Positions 11,409-23,271 of a stretch of DNA of 64,000 nt are shown here, piece by piece. Within the stretch, counting starts at the first letter, position 1; each line of letters starts with the position of its first letter. The notes beneath the pieces are model-generated. The model worked only from the letters and a program-made list of their open reading frames with translations. It had not been told where the DNA came from and did no database searches. The stretch lies in NCBI RefSeq assembly GCF_001641265.1, contig NW_020167551.1:1-64000 (forward strand), given 5' to 3'. The position numbers and the translations under genes are program-made. The DNA is from Pseudogymnoascus destructans (Eukaryota; Ascomycota; Leotiomycetes; Thelebolales; Thelebolaceae).

Positions 11409-14400
11409 TCACTCACTCATCCCCCCCCACTCCTCCCCAAACATCGTCATATCCCTCAACAACTCCCCCGCCTCCCCCCCACCCGCCTCCTCCTTCGCTC
11501 TCTTCTCCCCCCCAGGGTCCTCATCCGCATTCGTCAAATCCTTAAACAACCTCTCCATCCCCCCCTGTCCTCCTCCTCCCCCCCCTCCACCACTTCCTCC
11601 CCCAGAACCGCCTGGAAGTCCCCCAGTGATGCTAGAACTATCAAACCCCCTCCCAAGCGGGCTTCCCATCCCGCGCCCATCAAGCGTCATCTCCCCACCC
11701 CTCCCCATCGCCGCGCCCGTGAACGGTCCTGCGCCTTGCCCAGAGCCATAGGGTGGCGCGTGTACGAAGCCCATTGGTGCGAACCCCTGACGTTCCCTCG
11801 GGGGGTATGGGAGTTCATCATACGCAAACCGTGGCTGCTGCTGCTGCTGATGGTGTGGTGAATCCGTCAACATCCCCCCTCTCGGTCCTCTCCCAGGTCC
11901 AGAGCCAGGATACACGCCATTCTGCCCCTGCTGCTGCGTCGAGAACTGCTGCATCGCATAGTGCCCCCCCCCCGGCGCAGGCTGCAGCGCCGGTCTCGGG
12001 GGCGCAGACTGCGGCTCGCTGCTCTTCCGTTTAAACCCATGCTGCCTAGTCCTCAGACTCTGCGGCAGGTTCTCCGGATCATCAACCCCATGCTGCGCCA
12101 TCAGCTTCTGCAACTTCGTCGGTCTCGGTTTGCGCGTCGATTTCGACGTCTCCAGCACCGGCGGCGGGTCGGGGGCCACAGGGGACCAAGTATGTAACTG
12201 CGCGCGAAAGTAATTTGTCTCTCTCACCAACAATATCTCCGCCCCCTCAATCTTACGTAAATAAAACCTTAGGATCGACGACTCCTCAGACGTCGCCATG
12301 ATGGGATTGCAGAAGGGCGCGACGTGGTTGCGGAAGTCCTGCGCGTTGTCGATGATGCGCGCGAGGAGGTCTTCCTCGTCGGGCTGGAAGGGGAGGGATT
12401 TGATCTCGTTCTGCCACTCGATTAGGTCTTCGAGCTTGGGGCGCGCGGCGTCGCGGGGGATCTTGACGCGCCAGTCGCAGATGGGGCAGGTGTATTTTTC
12501 GTCTTCCTTGACTTTGCCGCGGGCGATCTTGAGGCATTTGCCGTGGTACCTGGGAGAGTTAGTTAGTAACAACAATCTATCATAGGGGGGGGGATCTCTT
12601 ACCACTCATGGCACAACTCGCACTCAATCATCATCCCCGCCTCCACCTTGCGGCAAATACAAAACACCTCCCTGAACCTCGGATCCTCCCACGTATGCAT
12701 CTTCCCATCCACCGGACTCGGCTCCCTCGATGCCGGCTCGGCCGGCATCCGCGGTTTATCATACATGATATCGAAGCAGTCCAGGTTGCGCTCAAGCACA
12801 TACTCCATATGCGTCTTGAGGATATGCAGCGGGGCGTTCGCTTTCCCAAACAGCTTCTTGCCCTTGCGCATCCAGTCCTCGTGGCGCTTCTGCTCTTTCT
12901 CGAGGTCAAGGGTGCCGCTCGGCTTGCTATTCAGGTCTAGCAGACTGTCTACCGTGAAGACGACTTCGGAATACGTAGGCCGCTTCGAGATATCCGCTTC
13001 CTTGCTGCGGTCGTAGAGAGACACGATCTGGCGATGGGCTTCGCGCTGCTTGTTAAGGATCTGATCAACCTGCGACAGCGTCTCGGCCGAAACCGGTATA
13101 GCAGCAGCCTGCGCCTGATTTGACAGCGCCTCCAGCTGAGGGTAGTGAATAGACTCCGCAGACATAAGCTCCTTCGCCTTCATCTCCCACCCCTCCCCCG
13201 CCTCCTTCTGCTCCTTAAAGTGCCGCAGATAGCTATTACTCGCCGGCAGAATCTCCAGCTTCTCCGCCGCCGCAATCAGCTCCTTAATATCCGTCAACGA
13301 CAAAAACTGCCCCCTCGCCTCCTTCGCCCTGTCATCCCACTTATTCTTCGCCACCACCCCCTCCAGCCGCTCCGTCTCGGGCATATCGACATTGAGCCCG
13401 CGCCCGCGCTCGAGCAGCTCCTCAAACACCTGCGTATCGCTCACGTTCTGGTTGTCGAGCGCCATCTTGGCGTCGCGCTGGAAACTGGTGATGGCCTCGG
13501 CGCGCTCGCGCAGCTGGGTGATCTCGGGACAGTCGAATCCTAGGGCGTCGGCGTCCTTGAGGAGCTTGACGACGTTTTCGACTTTGCGGAGCTCGCGCTC
13601 GCGCTCCTCGGCCTCGGCGGCTTTGCTGCCTTTGCGCCAGCTCTTCTCGCTCTTGCGGCGGTTCTGCTGTTTGCGAACGATGTAGTTGGTGGCTTCGTCT
13701 ACCCACTCGTTGCAGCGGTCCACGAAGGTCTTTAGGGTTGGGAGGGAGGGGAGGTCGTAGGGGATGCGCTCCCCCTCATTGAGGAGAGCGCGGAGCACTT
13801 TTAAAGACGGTGTTGCGTCCTCTTCTAGTGTCTTGGTGACCTTGTCTTCCCATACCTCTGGTAGATGCGCCTTGTCGCAAACCTTCTGATAGATGCTACT
13901 AATAGCCTGTTCGGTACGTCGATAATGTAGCGTATGATTCTTGCCCCTATACCGCTCCTCCTCAGACATCTCGCAGCATTCGTAATTGCCTGCATGCAAA
14001 AGACACAGAACCTTGCCCGACTTATCACACTTATACCTCGACAAATATGCATAAGCTTTGCAGTAAGAGCACTGATACTCCTCCTCCAGAACATCCCGAT
14101 CATCCACCTCGAACTTGACATGGCACCGCGGTCCCGCGCCTTCAACCTCATCCGTGATAACGCAGGGGTGATTATTGTCGTTATGCTTAGCCAGGAAGTT
14201 CTTACGGAGCCCAATCTCCTTATCTCGCATGCGCTCCAGCGCCGGTGCAAGCCACTCCGCCGTCTCGATCGTGACGCCGCCAGTCGCGTGACCCTCAGCA
14301 GCAGTCCAGAGAAGCTCATCATGGGAAAAGCACGGCTGGCGCCTAAACTGCTGAAGTCTCTCAACGCCGACGTCCCCAAACGGCTCCCAATCCTTGGGTG

Positions 14401-16834
14401 CGAAGTTGACAGCCTCGTTGAAGTTGAAGCCGTGGTTAAACCCAGCATGGTATGCTTGGGGGAACGTAATCACAAACTGCCCGGCGCGTTGGTCGAGCGC
14501 GTAGCATCGAACACCGGCCTTCTTCAGTTGCTCGGGGGTAAGTAACGTAACAAGCTGGAACAAAAGATCCGGCTGCGTCTCGAACAGCTCCGGGACGGCT
14601 TCCCGCATCGCGTTCTCGAACTTCTCTGCATCCTCGCCCGGGATGCCGTACCATGTCTTCGTCGAGCCAAAGTGCTGGTAGTTGGCAGAATAAGCATAAT
14701 GATCCTCGTTGTGCCAGCAGAATGTCGAAAAGATCATGCCGACATAGAGCCACGGCACCGTCATCCCGGAGATGTCGGATTTGATGTGCCTGAACAAGGA
14801 GTCCGGGTGCAGAGGCGTGATATTAAGATTCCAAGGATCAGTCGAATACGGATCCCGCGGATTCCTCTCAATCGTTGGGAACCCACTGCCGTGAGTCGTG
14901 GAATGGATATCGGCCCCGTACTCGACTTCAACAGTCTCCTCAAGGCTAGCAACCAACCTCCAAAACTCCCTCTCAATATCATCCTCAGTGACCGGTCGCG
15001 GACAGTTGAGAACCGGGTCAAACGGCAACCGATTCTGGAAGTACCCCTCCTTGAAATCCGCCGCCTTGTCATGGAACTGCTTAAGGGAGTAGATGCTTCC
15101 CTCCTCGAACCCGAACTGGCCATCACCCACAAGACACCTCGGGCAATTCCAGTCATAATCCGGTTTCTGCGTGAGCGGGGGGTCCAGACACTGCATATGG
15201 TATCCGTGATCACACGACTCGCAGACCAAGAGCCTACCCGCATCCTCCCCCTTGGCGCAATGTTCGCACTTCTCACCAGGCGCAAACGACCCCGGCTCGC
15301 CTGGTATCCTCGGCGTCAAGGGTCGTAGGAAGCTCATATGCGACCCTGCCACAGTCGGCACTGCTCCCTTCTTTAATCTCTTGCTTCGTCGCCCGTTTGC
15401 GCCGCCGTCGCTGTCGTCACGTGGAGTTGTATTCTCCTTTCGCGAATCTATGCTGTCGTGGCTCATTTGGCGCTTGAGCGGGTTGGATGTGAACCCATTC
15501 GTCAATGATGTCGATTTGAGGTTCGAGGGACGGTATTCGGGTGTGTTCTTGGCCGAAGACATCGGGTTGTCCACAACTCTCCTTGGAGGCGTAAAACTCC
15601 TCTCTGGTTCCCTCTCACGCCGCGCGTGATTGACAGGTGTAAACCCCCCCTGTCCTGCATTCACGGCTGTAAATCCGCCCGCATTAACCGGAGTGAAGCC
15701 AGACGTCGGAGGGGCAGGAGCGGGAGTCGATTGGCTCGATCGATCGACCATTGGTATATCTTTCGTCTCCGTGCCGTTCCCATAGACATTCCGTAATGAC
15801 GAATTGAGCGCCTCGGAAGCGGAAACCGCCGGCGAGTCGTCTCGGAGGCTAGATGGTGTGTGTTGGTGTGATTTCTTCATCGGCGAAGTAGCTGGAGACG
15901 GCGTTATGGGTCCTCCATATTCGTATTCTAGCTGTGCCTGGACGCCCGGCTTCGCATGTCGAAGGTATTCCTCGTAAGGGAACAGCCACCGCTGGTATGA
16001 GTTCTTCAGAGAGGTCGAAAGCGATGACATGATCTTGCCGCTGTATCCCAGGTCACGGCCAATCTCGGCCCATTTCTTCAGTTTGCAGACCTTTTCAAAC
16101 CCGCCTCTTGACTCCACAGCCTTCTTCAGTTTATATAGGTCGAGCGGGCGCTTGTCGACGCTGGGGAACCGAGTGAGACTCGTGCCGTGCTGCTTATGGA
16201 ACCTCGCCAGCTGGTCTAGGTATGTCAAGTTCGCTCTGGTGCCTGTCGTGTGTTAGAGCGCTGAGAGTCACCATGCACGTGCCACTAGGATTTGTTATAC
16301 GTACTGCCTTCAATAGAGTTGAGTTCTTGCTTTCGTGTCTTGAAGTGGAATTTCTAGGTTAGACGTCAGTATAAACAAGCGCACAAGATGCGACATGCAG
16401 GCCGAGGGGTGTATAGAATCCGCAGCCTGAATCGTTCGTACCTCCGTATCAATCGCGAACCCCGGATTCCAATCCACCGGCGGTATAATCTTGCAAATCC
16501 CAAACTGCGACGCCTCCGGCGCAATCTTCTTCATATACTGAAACGGGTCCTTGAACTCCTCCATCGTCGGCCGGTACGTGGGCGCCTCCTGCAGGCCATG
16601 CGGCCGCATCTTCTTGGTGGTCTCGCGGCTCGCCGTCGGCTGGCCTCGCCTCTCCACACTCGACAAGTCGAGCGGCGCAGACTTCATGGCGCTCAGGTGC
16701 ACCGGTGCCGGGGCGGCATTGCCGTTCGCGGCGCCCTTCGCTCGGGTCGAGGGGGCGTTGCTGGCCGTCGCGCTGGCTGGGGAGGCGCGCGCGGCGGCCG
16801 ACGAGCCGCCGCTCGTCGTGGGAACCTGCACCAT
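11409..16834 (-). CDS. KDM5: KDM5/JARID1-type histone H3K4 demethylase
   Basis: Four exons (16834-16442, 16353-16305, 16242-12603, 12549-11409) give 1740 residues. Order: JmjN (about 84-150, split by two introns), ARID (about 150-245), PHD1 (about 473-520), JmjC (about 630-765, Fe ligands His658, Glu660, His746 in WHNED and YHAGFNH), C5HC2 zinc finger, PLU-1 helical region, then PHD2 split by the last intron exactly at HEW/YHGKC. The C-terminal 250 residues are low complexity (Q, P and G-rich, with a long glycine run near 11570). This enzyme family removes methyl groups from H3K4 in the nucleus using Fe(II) and 2-oxoglutarate. All catalytic residues are present. The start is the ATG at 16834 (MVQVPTTSG); nine bases upstream is only a GTG. 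No frameshift in 5.2 kb of coding sequence. Confidence 0.95.
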
Positions 16835-17401
16835 TATGCACACGCCGGGTCGGGGGCGTGATCGGCTCGAGGGCAGGGAAGTGAGAGTCTTTGGGGTTTC
16901 GCTAGTCTCCGCAGTCTATATCGACGGCATTGGAGCGTTCGCATTCGAGGATGAGGGTTGTTGGTGGGTGTGGGCGAGCTGGTCTGGCTCAGGGCCTTGG
17001 GGCGAGTGTTGTCAGCGGTGCGTGCCAACACGATGGGAAACGGATTTCGAGTATAAGGCGGGATGATGGTACCGTAGACGAATACTAGTACATAAATTAT
17101 ACAGGTGGAGTAAGAAATAGAGATGATGCCATAAGAATTAAGCAGTCGAGCAGAAAGAGAGTGGGGGTTATGGTCGACAGTGGTGGAATGGCAGTTGGAG
17201 TTGTAAGTGGCATGGGAATAAGTATGGGAAGATCGAAGGTGGGATTGGAGAAAGTGAGGAAGTTGGGTGGTTGTCTTGAGAGGATGGATGTAGTGGTACA
17301 TGGGGTAGTGTGGGGATATTGGGCGATTTTGGTGGGGAGCAGTTGTACCGGTAAGTATATATGGGGTGGTATATGTGGTATGTGGGTATATGTGGTGGGT
17401 T
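16835..17401. other. KDM5 upstream region
   Basis: Non-coding by inspection; G-rich on the plus strand from about 17150. Presumably holds the KDM5 promoter on the minus strand. No distinct motif identified. Confidence 0.5.
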
Positions 17402-17855
17402 AGGCAAGGTTAGAGGTTAGAGGTTAGAGGTTAGAGGAGAGTACTCTATTACAGAATACTGTATTAGGAGAGAGTAGGGTATTAGAGGAGAGTATTGTTT
17501 AGGAGAGAGTAGGGTATTAGAGAGTAGGGTATTAGAGAGTAGGGTATTAGAGAGTAGGGTATTAGAGGAGAGTATTGTTTAGGAGAGAGTAGGGTATTAG
17601 AGAGTAGGGTATTAGAGAGTAGGGTATTAGAGAGTAGGGTATTAGGAGAGAGTAGGGTATTAGGAGAGAGTAGGGGTAGGGTATTAGGAGAGAGTAGGTA
17701 TTAGAGGAGAGTACTGTATAGGGTATTAGAGGAGAGTATTGTTTAGGAGAGAGTACTGTATTAGGAGAGAGTAGGTATTAGAGGAGAGACTGTATAGGGT
17801 ATTAGAGGAGAGTACTGTATTAGGAGAGAGTAGGGTATTATATACTTTGTTCTAC
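17402..17855. repeat. Minisatellite of GAGAGTAGGGTATTA-type units
   Basis: Starts with four or five copies of a 7-bp GGTTAGA unit, then changes into 15- to 18-bp units built from GAGAGTAGGGTATTA with GA insertions, running for about 450 bp. Unit length varies, so it is an interrupted, still recognisable tandem array. Confidence 0.9.
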
Positions 17856-18038
17856 TCTAACCTCTAACCCTCCATAGAGAAAGAAATAACCTGGGATACT
17901 GATTGACTAGGTAGGATAATAAGAGGTGTGAGGAAGATAGAGTATGGTATTATGTAGATATTATGTATGATATTATGGATGAGGATGAGGATGAGGATGA
18001 TATAGTCTGTGGGTGGCATATGCATGGTGTTTGAGTAT

Positions 18039-18193
18039 GAAGTACATGTGCAAAAGTAGAGAATATACAGCAATCCCCATCACTAGACTACTCTATCAAG
18101 AGTATGGTACTTGTATGATATGTACCTTGGCTAACTTTTGATAGTCCAGTGATATGGATTGCTGTATATTCTCTACTTCTGCACATGTACTTC
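18039..18193. repeat. Foldback element: 52-bp imperfect inverted repeat with 50-bp loop
   Basis: The arm 18039-18090 (starting GAAGTACATGTGCA) is the reverse complement of 18141-18193 with only a few mismatches, including a shared GAGAATATACAGCAATCC stretch. There is no coding frame. It may be a MITE-like or foldback element, or the footprint of an inverted duplication. No target-site duplication was identified. Confidence 0.8.
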
Positions 18194-18414
18194 ACTCCGT
18201 ATGAAGAAGAAAAGAGACGTGGGGGAAAGAAAAAGTGTCGATACTCCAGTACTGTAACTTAGGACTTGGTTTCGGCGCTAGGGGAGTAAAAAATGGAATA
18301 TGGATGGGCCGCTTGTGGGTTAGCGCGGGTAGGTGGTAAGAGGTTAGAGGAGCAGGTGATGGGTGGGAATTTATACTGCAGTACTCCGTAAGTTATGCTC
18401 ATCCTCCCCCAAAA

Positions 18415-19573
18415 ATGCCACCCCCCCCAATCCCCCCCCTCTACACAGTCTACCTCCTCCGCTCCCTCCCCCTCCCCTCCTCCCTCTACATCGGATCGAC
18501 CCCCCTTCCCTCGCGGCGCCTACGACAACACAATGGCGTCGTGGTAGGTGGTGCGAGTAGGACGGCCAGAGCGAGCCATAGGCCGTGGGAGATGCCGGTG
18601 TTGGTTGTTGGGTTCCCGAGTCACGTTGGGGCGTTGCAGTTTGAGTGAGTGAAGGTCTCTTTCTTTGTTTGTTTTGTTTGGGGGTTGGTGGGATGGGTTG
18701 AGATGAGGGGGGAGGTGAGGGGTGTCACGTGCCACTCTATGTGGAAAGGGGGATGGGAGATGGATGGGAGATAGATGGGCGAATTCATGGGAAAGAGAAG
18801 CTAATGACAATAGATGGGCATGGCAACACCCAACACTCTCCACACGCCTCCCTCCCCCCTCCACCACCACCACCACCACCACTACCTCCACCCAGCCAAC
18901 CCCCCGCCCACGCGCCCGAAGACCCCGCCTCACCCTCCCCTCCTCCCTCAAATCCCTCCACCACCTCCTCGCATCCCCCTCTTTCTGTCGCTGGCCACTG
19001 CGGTTACACTTCCAGAGCGAGGAGGTGTATGGGGCCTGGGTGAAGGCGTGTAGTTCCACGGCTGGGGGGAAGGAGGGGAGGGAGGGAAGGAGGGAGGTGG
19101 AGGTTGTGAAGGATTATGATAGTGAGATTTTCGCGGCGTTGGGGAAGGTCGAAAAAGGTGCAAAGGGGAAGGGTAGAGGAAAGTCCAAGGCACCGCTGGA
19201 GGAGGAGAGGCGGGTTGGTAACTGCGCGGCTTGCGGACAGGGGAGTGGTATAATGCCCATCTGCGCATCCGACGAATGCGGGGTAGCCACGCACATCACA
19301 TGCCTCGCAAAACACGGGCTACGGGATGAGAAAGAGGGCGGAAAGGGACAGATTCTACCACTCTCGGCCAAATGTCCGCGGTGTAAAGGGGAGATGAGGT
19401 GGAGTGATATAGCTGGCCAGGTTACTGGACGGATTCGTGGGAAGGGGACGAAAGGGGGTATAGGTGCAGTGGCAAGTGCGAGTGCTGCGGGGAATGGAAG
19501 TGCGAGTGGGAGCGGGGTAGAGAGCGGGAGTGAGAGTGAAGCGGATTCTTGGGCTGGGGTTGTGGAGTTGTGA
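18415..19573 (+). CDS. SLX1: SLX1 structure-specific endonuclease subunit
   Basis: Two exons, 18415-18644 and 18814-19573, give 329 residues. The N-terminus is a GIY-YIG nuclease: YTVYLL at 10-15, LYIG at 24-27, RRLRQHNG at 34-41, and the catalytic Glu77 in QFEWAWQHP, which spans the intron (GA|A). The C-terminal part carries a RING/PHD-like zinc domain (CAACGQG, CGVATHITC, CPRCKGEMRW) followed by a Gly/Ser-rich tail. With SLX4 this nuclease cuts branched DNA, including Holliday junctions and 5' flaps. Start at the first ATG before the GIY strand. The central linker is proline- and threonine-rich. It is convergent with FAL1. Confidence 0.9.
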
Positions 19574-20046
19574 GGGGAGTTTGGGAAGGGGGTTTGGTCA
19601 TGGAGCTTGGTGGATGGATGGTGCATTATGATACCCTGGGCTAATTTAATCGAGTTTCCTCTCTTGATTTGCATTGCATTCACTACCGACTGCATAATCG
19701 CATCTGCTATCTGAAAAGTGGCTGGTATACACTCCCGCGCCCGCCCGTGCGCCTCACGTAGATATCGAAACAAAGACCCTCCCAGTCGACCTTCCCCGTG
19801 CTGGCCTGGCTTAAACTCCTTTTGATGGCAATTTGCAATTCTATGCGAGTATTAGTAATCGTCCACCAAAAAATATAAAGGGGCCGGGGAAAAAGGCAGT
19901 GTTAGGCTCACTTTTTGGAAATTATTCCCCTTCCTCCGCGCCCATTGTGCCCTGATGGCTTTCCTCGTCTCTGCCCTTTTTTTCAGATACGACGCGTGTA
20001 CATGCTCCCCATCTCAACTCGTGGTATTATGACGTTATTGCGTCAA
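19574..20046. other. Convergent intergenic region SLX1/FAL1
   Basis: 473 bp between two gene 3' ends. No terminator-like or coding feature stands out. Confidence 0.6.
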
Positions 20047-21402
20047 TTAGGAGAGGAGATCTGCGACGTTCATTGGCATCTCGTCGATCTGGGTAGAGTA
20101 GTACACTGATAGATGTTAGAACCGGATCCCAATATAGCAACACAGGCGCGACAAGACTTACACTCAATATCCCTCAAAATCCTCACATCCTCGCTCGTAA
20201 CAAAGTTAATCGCCACACCCTTGCGTCCAAACCTTCCACTCCTACCAATCCTATGGATGTAGTTCTCACGGTTACTCGGCAGATCATAATTAATCACCAA
20301 GCTAACCTGCTGGACATCAATCCCCCTGGCCCACACATCCGTCGAGATAAGCACACGACTATTCCCCTGTCTGAAATCCTGCATGATGCTATCCCTCTCC
20401 TTCTGCGGCATCTCCCCATGCATACTCGACACCGTGAAATTCGCCTCACGCATCTTATCAGTCAGCCAGTCCACCTTGCGACGGGTGTTGCAGAAGATGA
20501 CCGCCTGCGTGATCGTCAGCGTGTCGTAGAGGTCGCAGAGGGTGTCGAATTTCCACTCCTCCTTCTCGACAGCGATGAAGTACTGCTTGAGCCCCTCCAG
20601 CGTCAGCTCGTCGCGCTTGACGAGGATGCGCACGGGGTCGGTCATGAATTTCGTCGTCATGTCGAGGACGTCGTAGGGGAGGGTGGCGGAGACGACGACG
20701 ACTTGCGTTGCGGGGGGCAGGTAGCGGTAGACGTCGTAGATCTGCTCGCGGAATCCGCGGTTGAGGAGCTCGTCCGCTTCATCGAGGACGAGCATCTTGA
20801 TGTGGCGCGTGCGCAGGTTGCGGCGACGGATCATATCAGCCACACGCCCCGGAGTCCCACTGACAATATGCTGTCCGTAATCCAACTTCCTGATATCCTC
20901 CCCGACATTCGTACCGCCGATACAAGCATGGCACTGCACGTTCATGTAATCCCCCAAGGCCATAACGACAGACTGGATCTGCGTCGCCAGTTCGCGGGTC
21001 GGCGAGAGCACGAGGGCCTGCGACTCGCGCACCGCGGTGTCGATGACCTGCAGCATGCTGATGGAGAAGGTGGCCGTCTTACCGGTTCCGGATTGCGCTT
21101 GCGCGATGGTGTCGCGGCCTTTGCAGATTTGCACGATGGCGCGCGATTGCACGGCGGAGGGAGATTCGTAGCCGTACGCGTAGATGCCGCGGAGGAGGTT
21201 CTCCTTGAGGGACATGGACTCGAAAGTTGGAGCTGGGGGGCTGTTAGCATGGGCTTTTATTAAGCTTTGTCCCATCGATCCAAGGGGCTTTCTCGAGACC
21301 TGGCGCGATGGATGGAGGCTCAGCCTTACCAATTTCCACCTCCTTCGAGGTCGTAAACTCCATTCTCTCCTCCATCTTGCGGTCGATACCTCCGTCTGCC
21401 AT
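20047..21402 (-). CDS. FAL1: FAL1, eIF4A3-type DEAD-box RNA helicase
   Basis: Three exons (21402-21330, 21232-20162, 20105-20047) give 400 residues, the usual FAL1 length. Helicase motifs in order: Q-motif region with GYESPSAVQ, AQSGTGKT, PTRELA, TPGR, DEAD, SAT, then ARGID and HRIGRSGR. The last exon supplies YYSTQIDEMPMNVADLL, matching eIF4A-like C-termini; the split Leu codon (T|TG) fixes the last donor as GAGT|GTAAGT. FAL1 is an RNA-dependent ATPase required for 18S rRNA maturation in the nucleolus; the metazoan relative eIF4A3 is in the exon-junction complex. The start at MADGG follows the family pattern, although an in-frame ATG-free extension lies upstream. Confidence 0.95.
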
Positions 21403-21722
21403 GATGAGCGATTTCCGACCTTGAAACTGTAGTGGATGAGGTGTTTGTGAGGTCCGGAGGGCGGATTGTTGTGTGTGGCCAAAAAGTGTTGTCGTCAAAA
21501 TTCGAGCCGGGGTGCGTCGTCGCGCAAGGCGGAGAAATAGTTAGCGCAGGCTGAGGAAATCTCCCATGTCACGGTCACACGTCTGCCAAATTTGGCCACT
21601 ATCAACACCTTCAACCTTGCAGTACTGTTTTCGCCACGCCGGACGGGATTTATTGGTCTATAATTGAGGCGCGTTATTGCCAATTATACATTTGAATTAG
21701 AGGACGGTCTTGCGCTGCCACT
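21403..21722. promoter_or_regulatory. Divergent promoter region FAL1 / SF3A3
   Basis: 320 bp separates the two start codons. It contains an ATTGG (21652-21656) and a CCAAT (21680-21684), inverse copies of the CCAAT box, close to the SF3A3 start. Shared control of two RNA-processing genes is an inference. Confidence 0.45.
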
Positions 21723-23271
21723 ATGATATTAGAGGAGCAGAGGTTCCTCCATGAGGACCTCGAGAGGCTGGAGCAGGGCATCGCAGATAGAGTGGCAGAT
21801 GAACCACGACATGTTGGTTCCCAGCCAAGACCATATCGTGAGCCATGCTAATAAAACATCGCAGGTCCGTGAGCGTTTAAACCGAGACCACCAAGTAGCA
21901 GGCTTCCTAGACCGCATACAAGACCAGTCGAAACGGTTAATAGACATCTATAAAGATGCCGACGGCGCAAGGAGTAAAGAGATCCAGAACATCTCTACCG
22001 GCGACCCACTGGCCGAATTCTACAAGCAAATCTCAGAAATCAAAACCTTCCACCAGCGCTACCCCAATGAGCCCGTGGAGAACCTAGAGCGCGCATACAA
22101 GAAGAAGACGCCGCAAGAAGGCGAGCAGGTCGTCTCGGAGATCGACAACATGTTCACCGGCGAAGAAGCCTACGGCCGCTTCCTCGATCTCACCGCCCTC
22201 CACGAGCTCTACGTCAACCTCCCCGGCATCAAGCGCCCCTCCTACCTCCAATACCTCGACATCTTTGACATCTTCGCCCCGCCCGTCTGTGCTATCAAGC
22301 GCCCCGACAAAATGACAGACCAGTACTTCACCTACGTCGGCCAGCTCGCCACCTACCTCGAATCCTTCATGCGCCGCACTCGCCCTCTCGAAAACATCGA
22401 CGCCCTCTTTGCAACCTGGGACGCAGACTTCGACAAGTCCTGGTCTGAAAACACAATCCCGGGCTGGACACTCGACACCGCACCCTCAGACCCCACATCC
22501 ACAACCGGCGTCTTCTGCCAGGACTGCGAGAAGGAATTCTCGAATCCAAATGTCTATAAGGCGCATCTAACAGGGAAGAAGCATCTCCGCGCCGCCGACC
22601 AACGCGCCGCCCGCCTCGCAGACTCCTCCGCGCCAGCTGAAAGCACCAACGGCGGCGCACGCCCCGCATCCACCCTCCGCCTAAAGGAACGCGCCATCGC
22701 CGAGCGCGAGAACCGCGTACGCCGCCTCGCCGGCGCCATGACGCAAGAGCGCGGCGACACCCGCGTCAACGTCGAGCGCAGACAGGGCATGACCGAGCGT
22801 GAACGCCAACTCGAGCTCGAGGCTCTCTTCGCCGACACGGAAGTCGGCCCCACTATAGACGATGCATCGGACTCGGACTCGGACGGCGAGGAGAAGGTGT
22901 ATAACCCCCTCAAGCTGCCGCTGGCCTGGGATGGCAAGCCGATTCCCTTCTGGCTGTACAAGCTGCACGGTCTGGGTGTGGAGTTCCCGTGCGAGATCTG
23001 TGGGAACTTTGTGTATATGGGACGCAGGGCGTTTGATAAGCACTTTAACGAGGCGCGTCATATTCATGGTCTGAAGTGTTTGGGGATCTCGAATACGAGT
23101 TTGTTTCGCGAGATTACGGGGATTGAGGATGCCTTGAAGTTGTGGGATAAGATTCAGAGGGAGAAGAAGAAGGAGGAGAGTGGGAGGGATGTGGTGCAGA
23201 TGGAGGATGCGGAGGGGAATGTTATGCCGGAGAAGGTGTATTATGATTTGCAGAAGCAGGGGCTGTTGTAG
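21723..23271 (+). CDS. SF3A3: SF3A3/SF3a60 (Prp9-type) splicing factor
   Basis: Two exons, 21723-21812 and 21865-23271, give 498 residues, close to human SF3A3. The N-terminus MILEEQRFLHEDLERLEQ is characteristic; a 52-nt intron with a GTTGGT donor and GCTAATA branch site separates it from RERLNRDHQ. Two C2H2 fingers are present: Cys248/Cys251/His264/His270 (U1-like) and Cys406/Cys409/His423/His429 (matrin type). The protein is a subunit of SF3a in the U2 snRNP, needed for branch-site recognition. The start is fixed by the conserved first exon. The arrangement is divergent from FAL1. Confidence 0.95.

Noticed and set aside
16835..16843. Earlier start for KDM5
   Set aside because: The upstream codon is GTG; the first ATG in frame is at 16834.
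17402..17855. Possible internal telomere repeat (TAGGGT words)
   Set aside because: Units are GAGAGTAGGGTATTA-like, not TTAGGG arrays; a minisatellite is the better reading.
20253..21263. 336-codon open frame on the plus strand opposite FAL1
   Set aside because: Shadow of FAL1 in the antisense frame; His/Arg/Leu-rich text with no domain.
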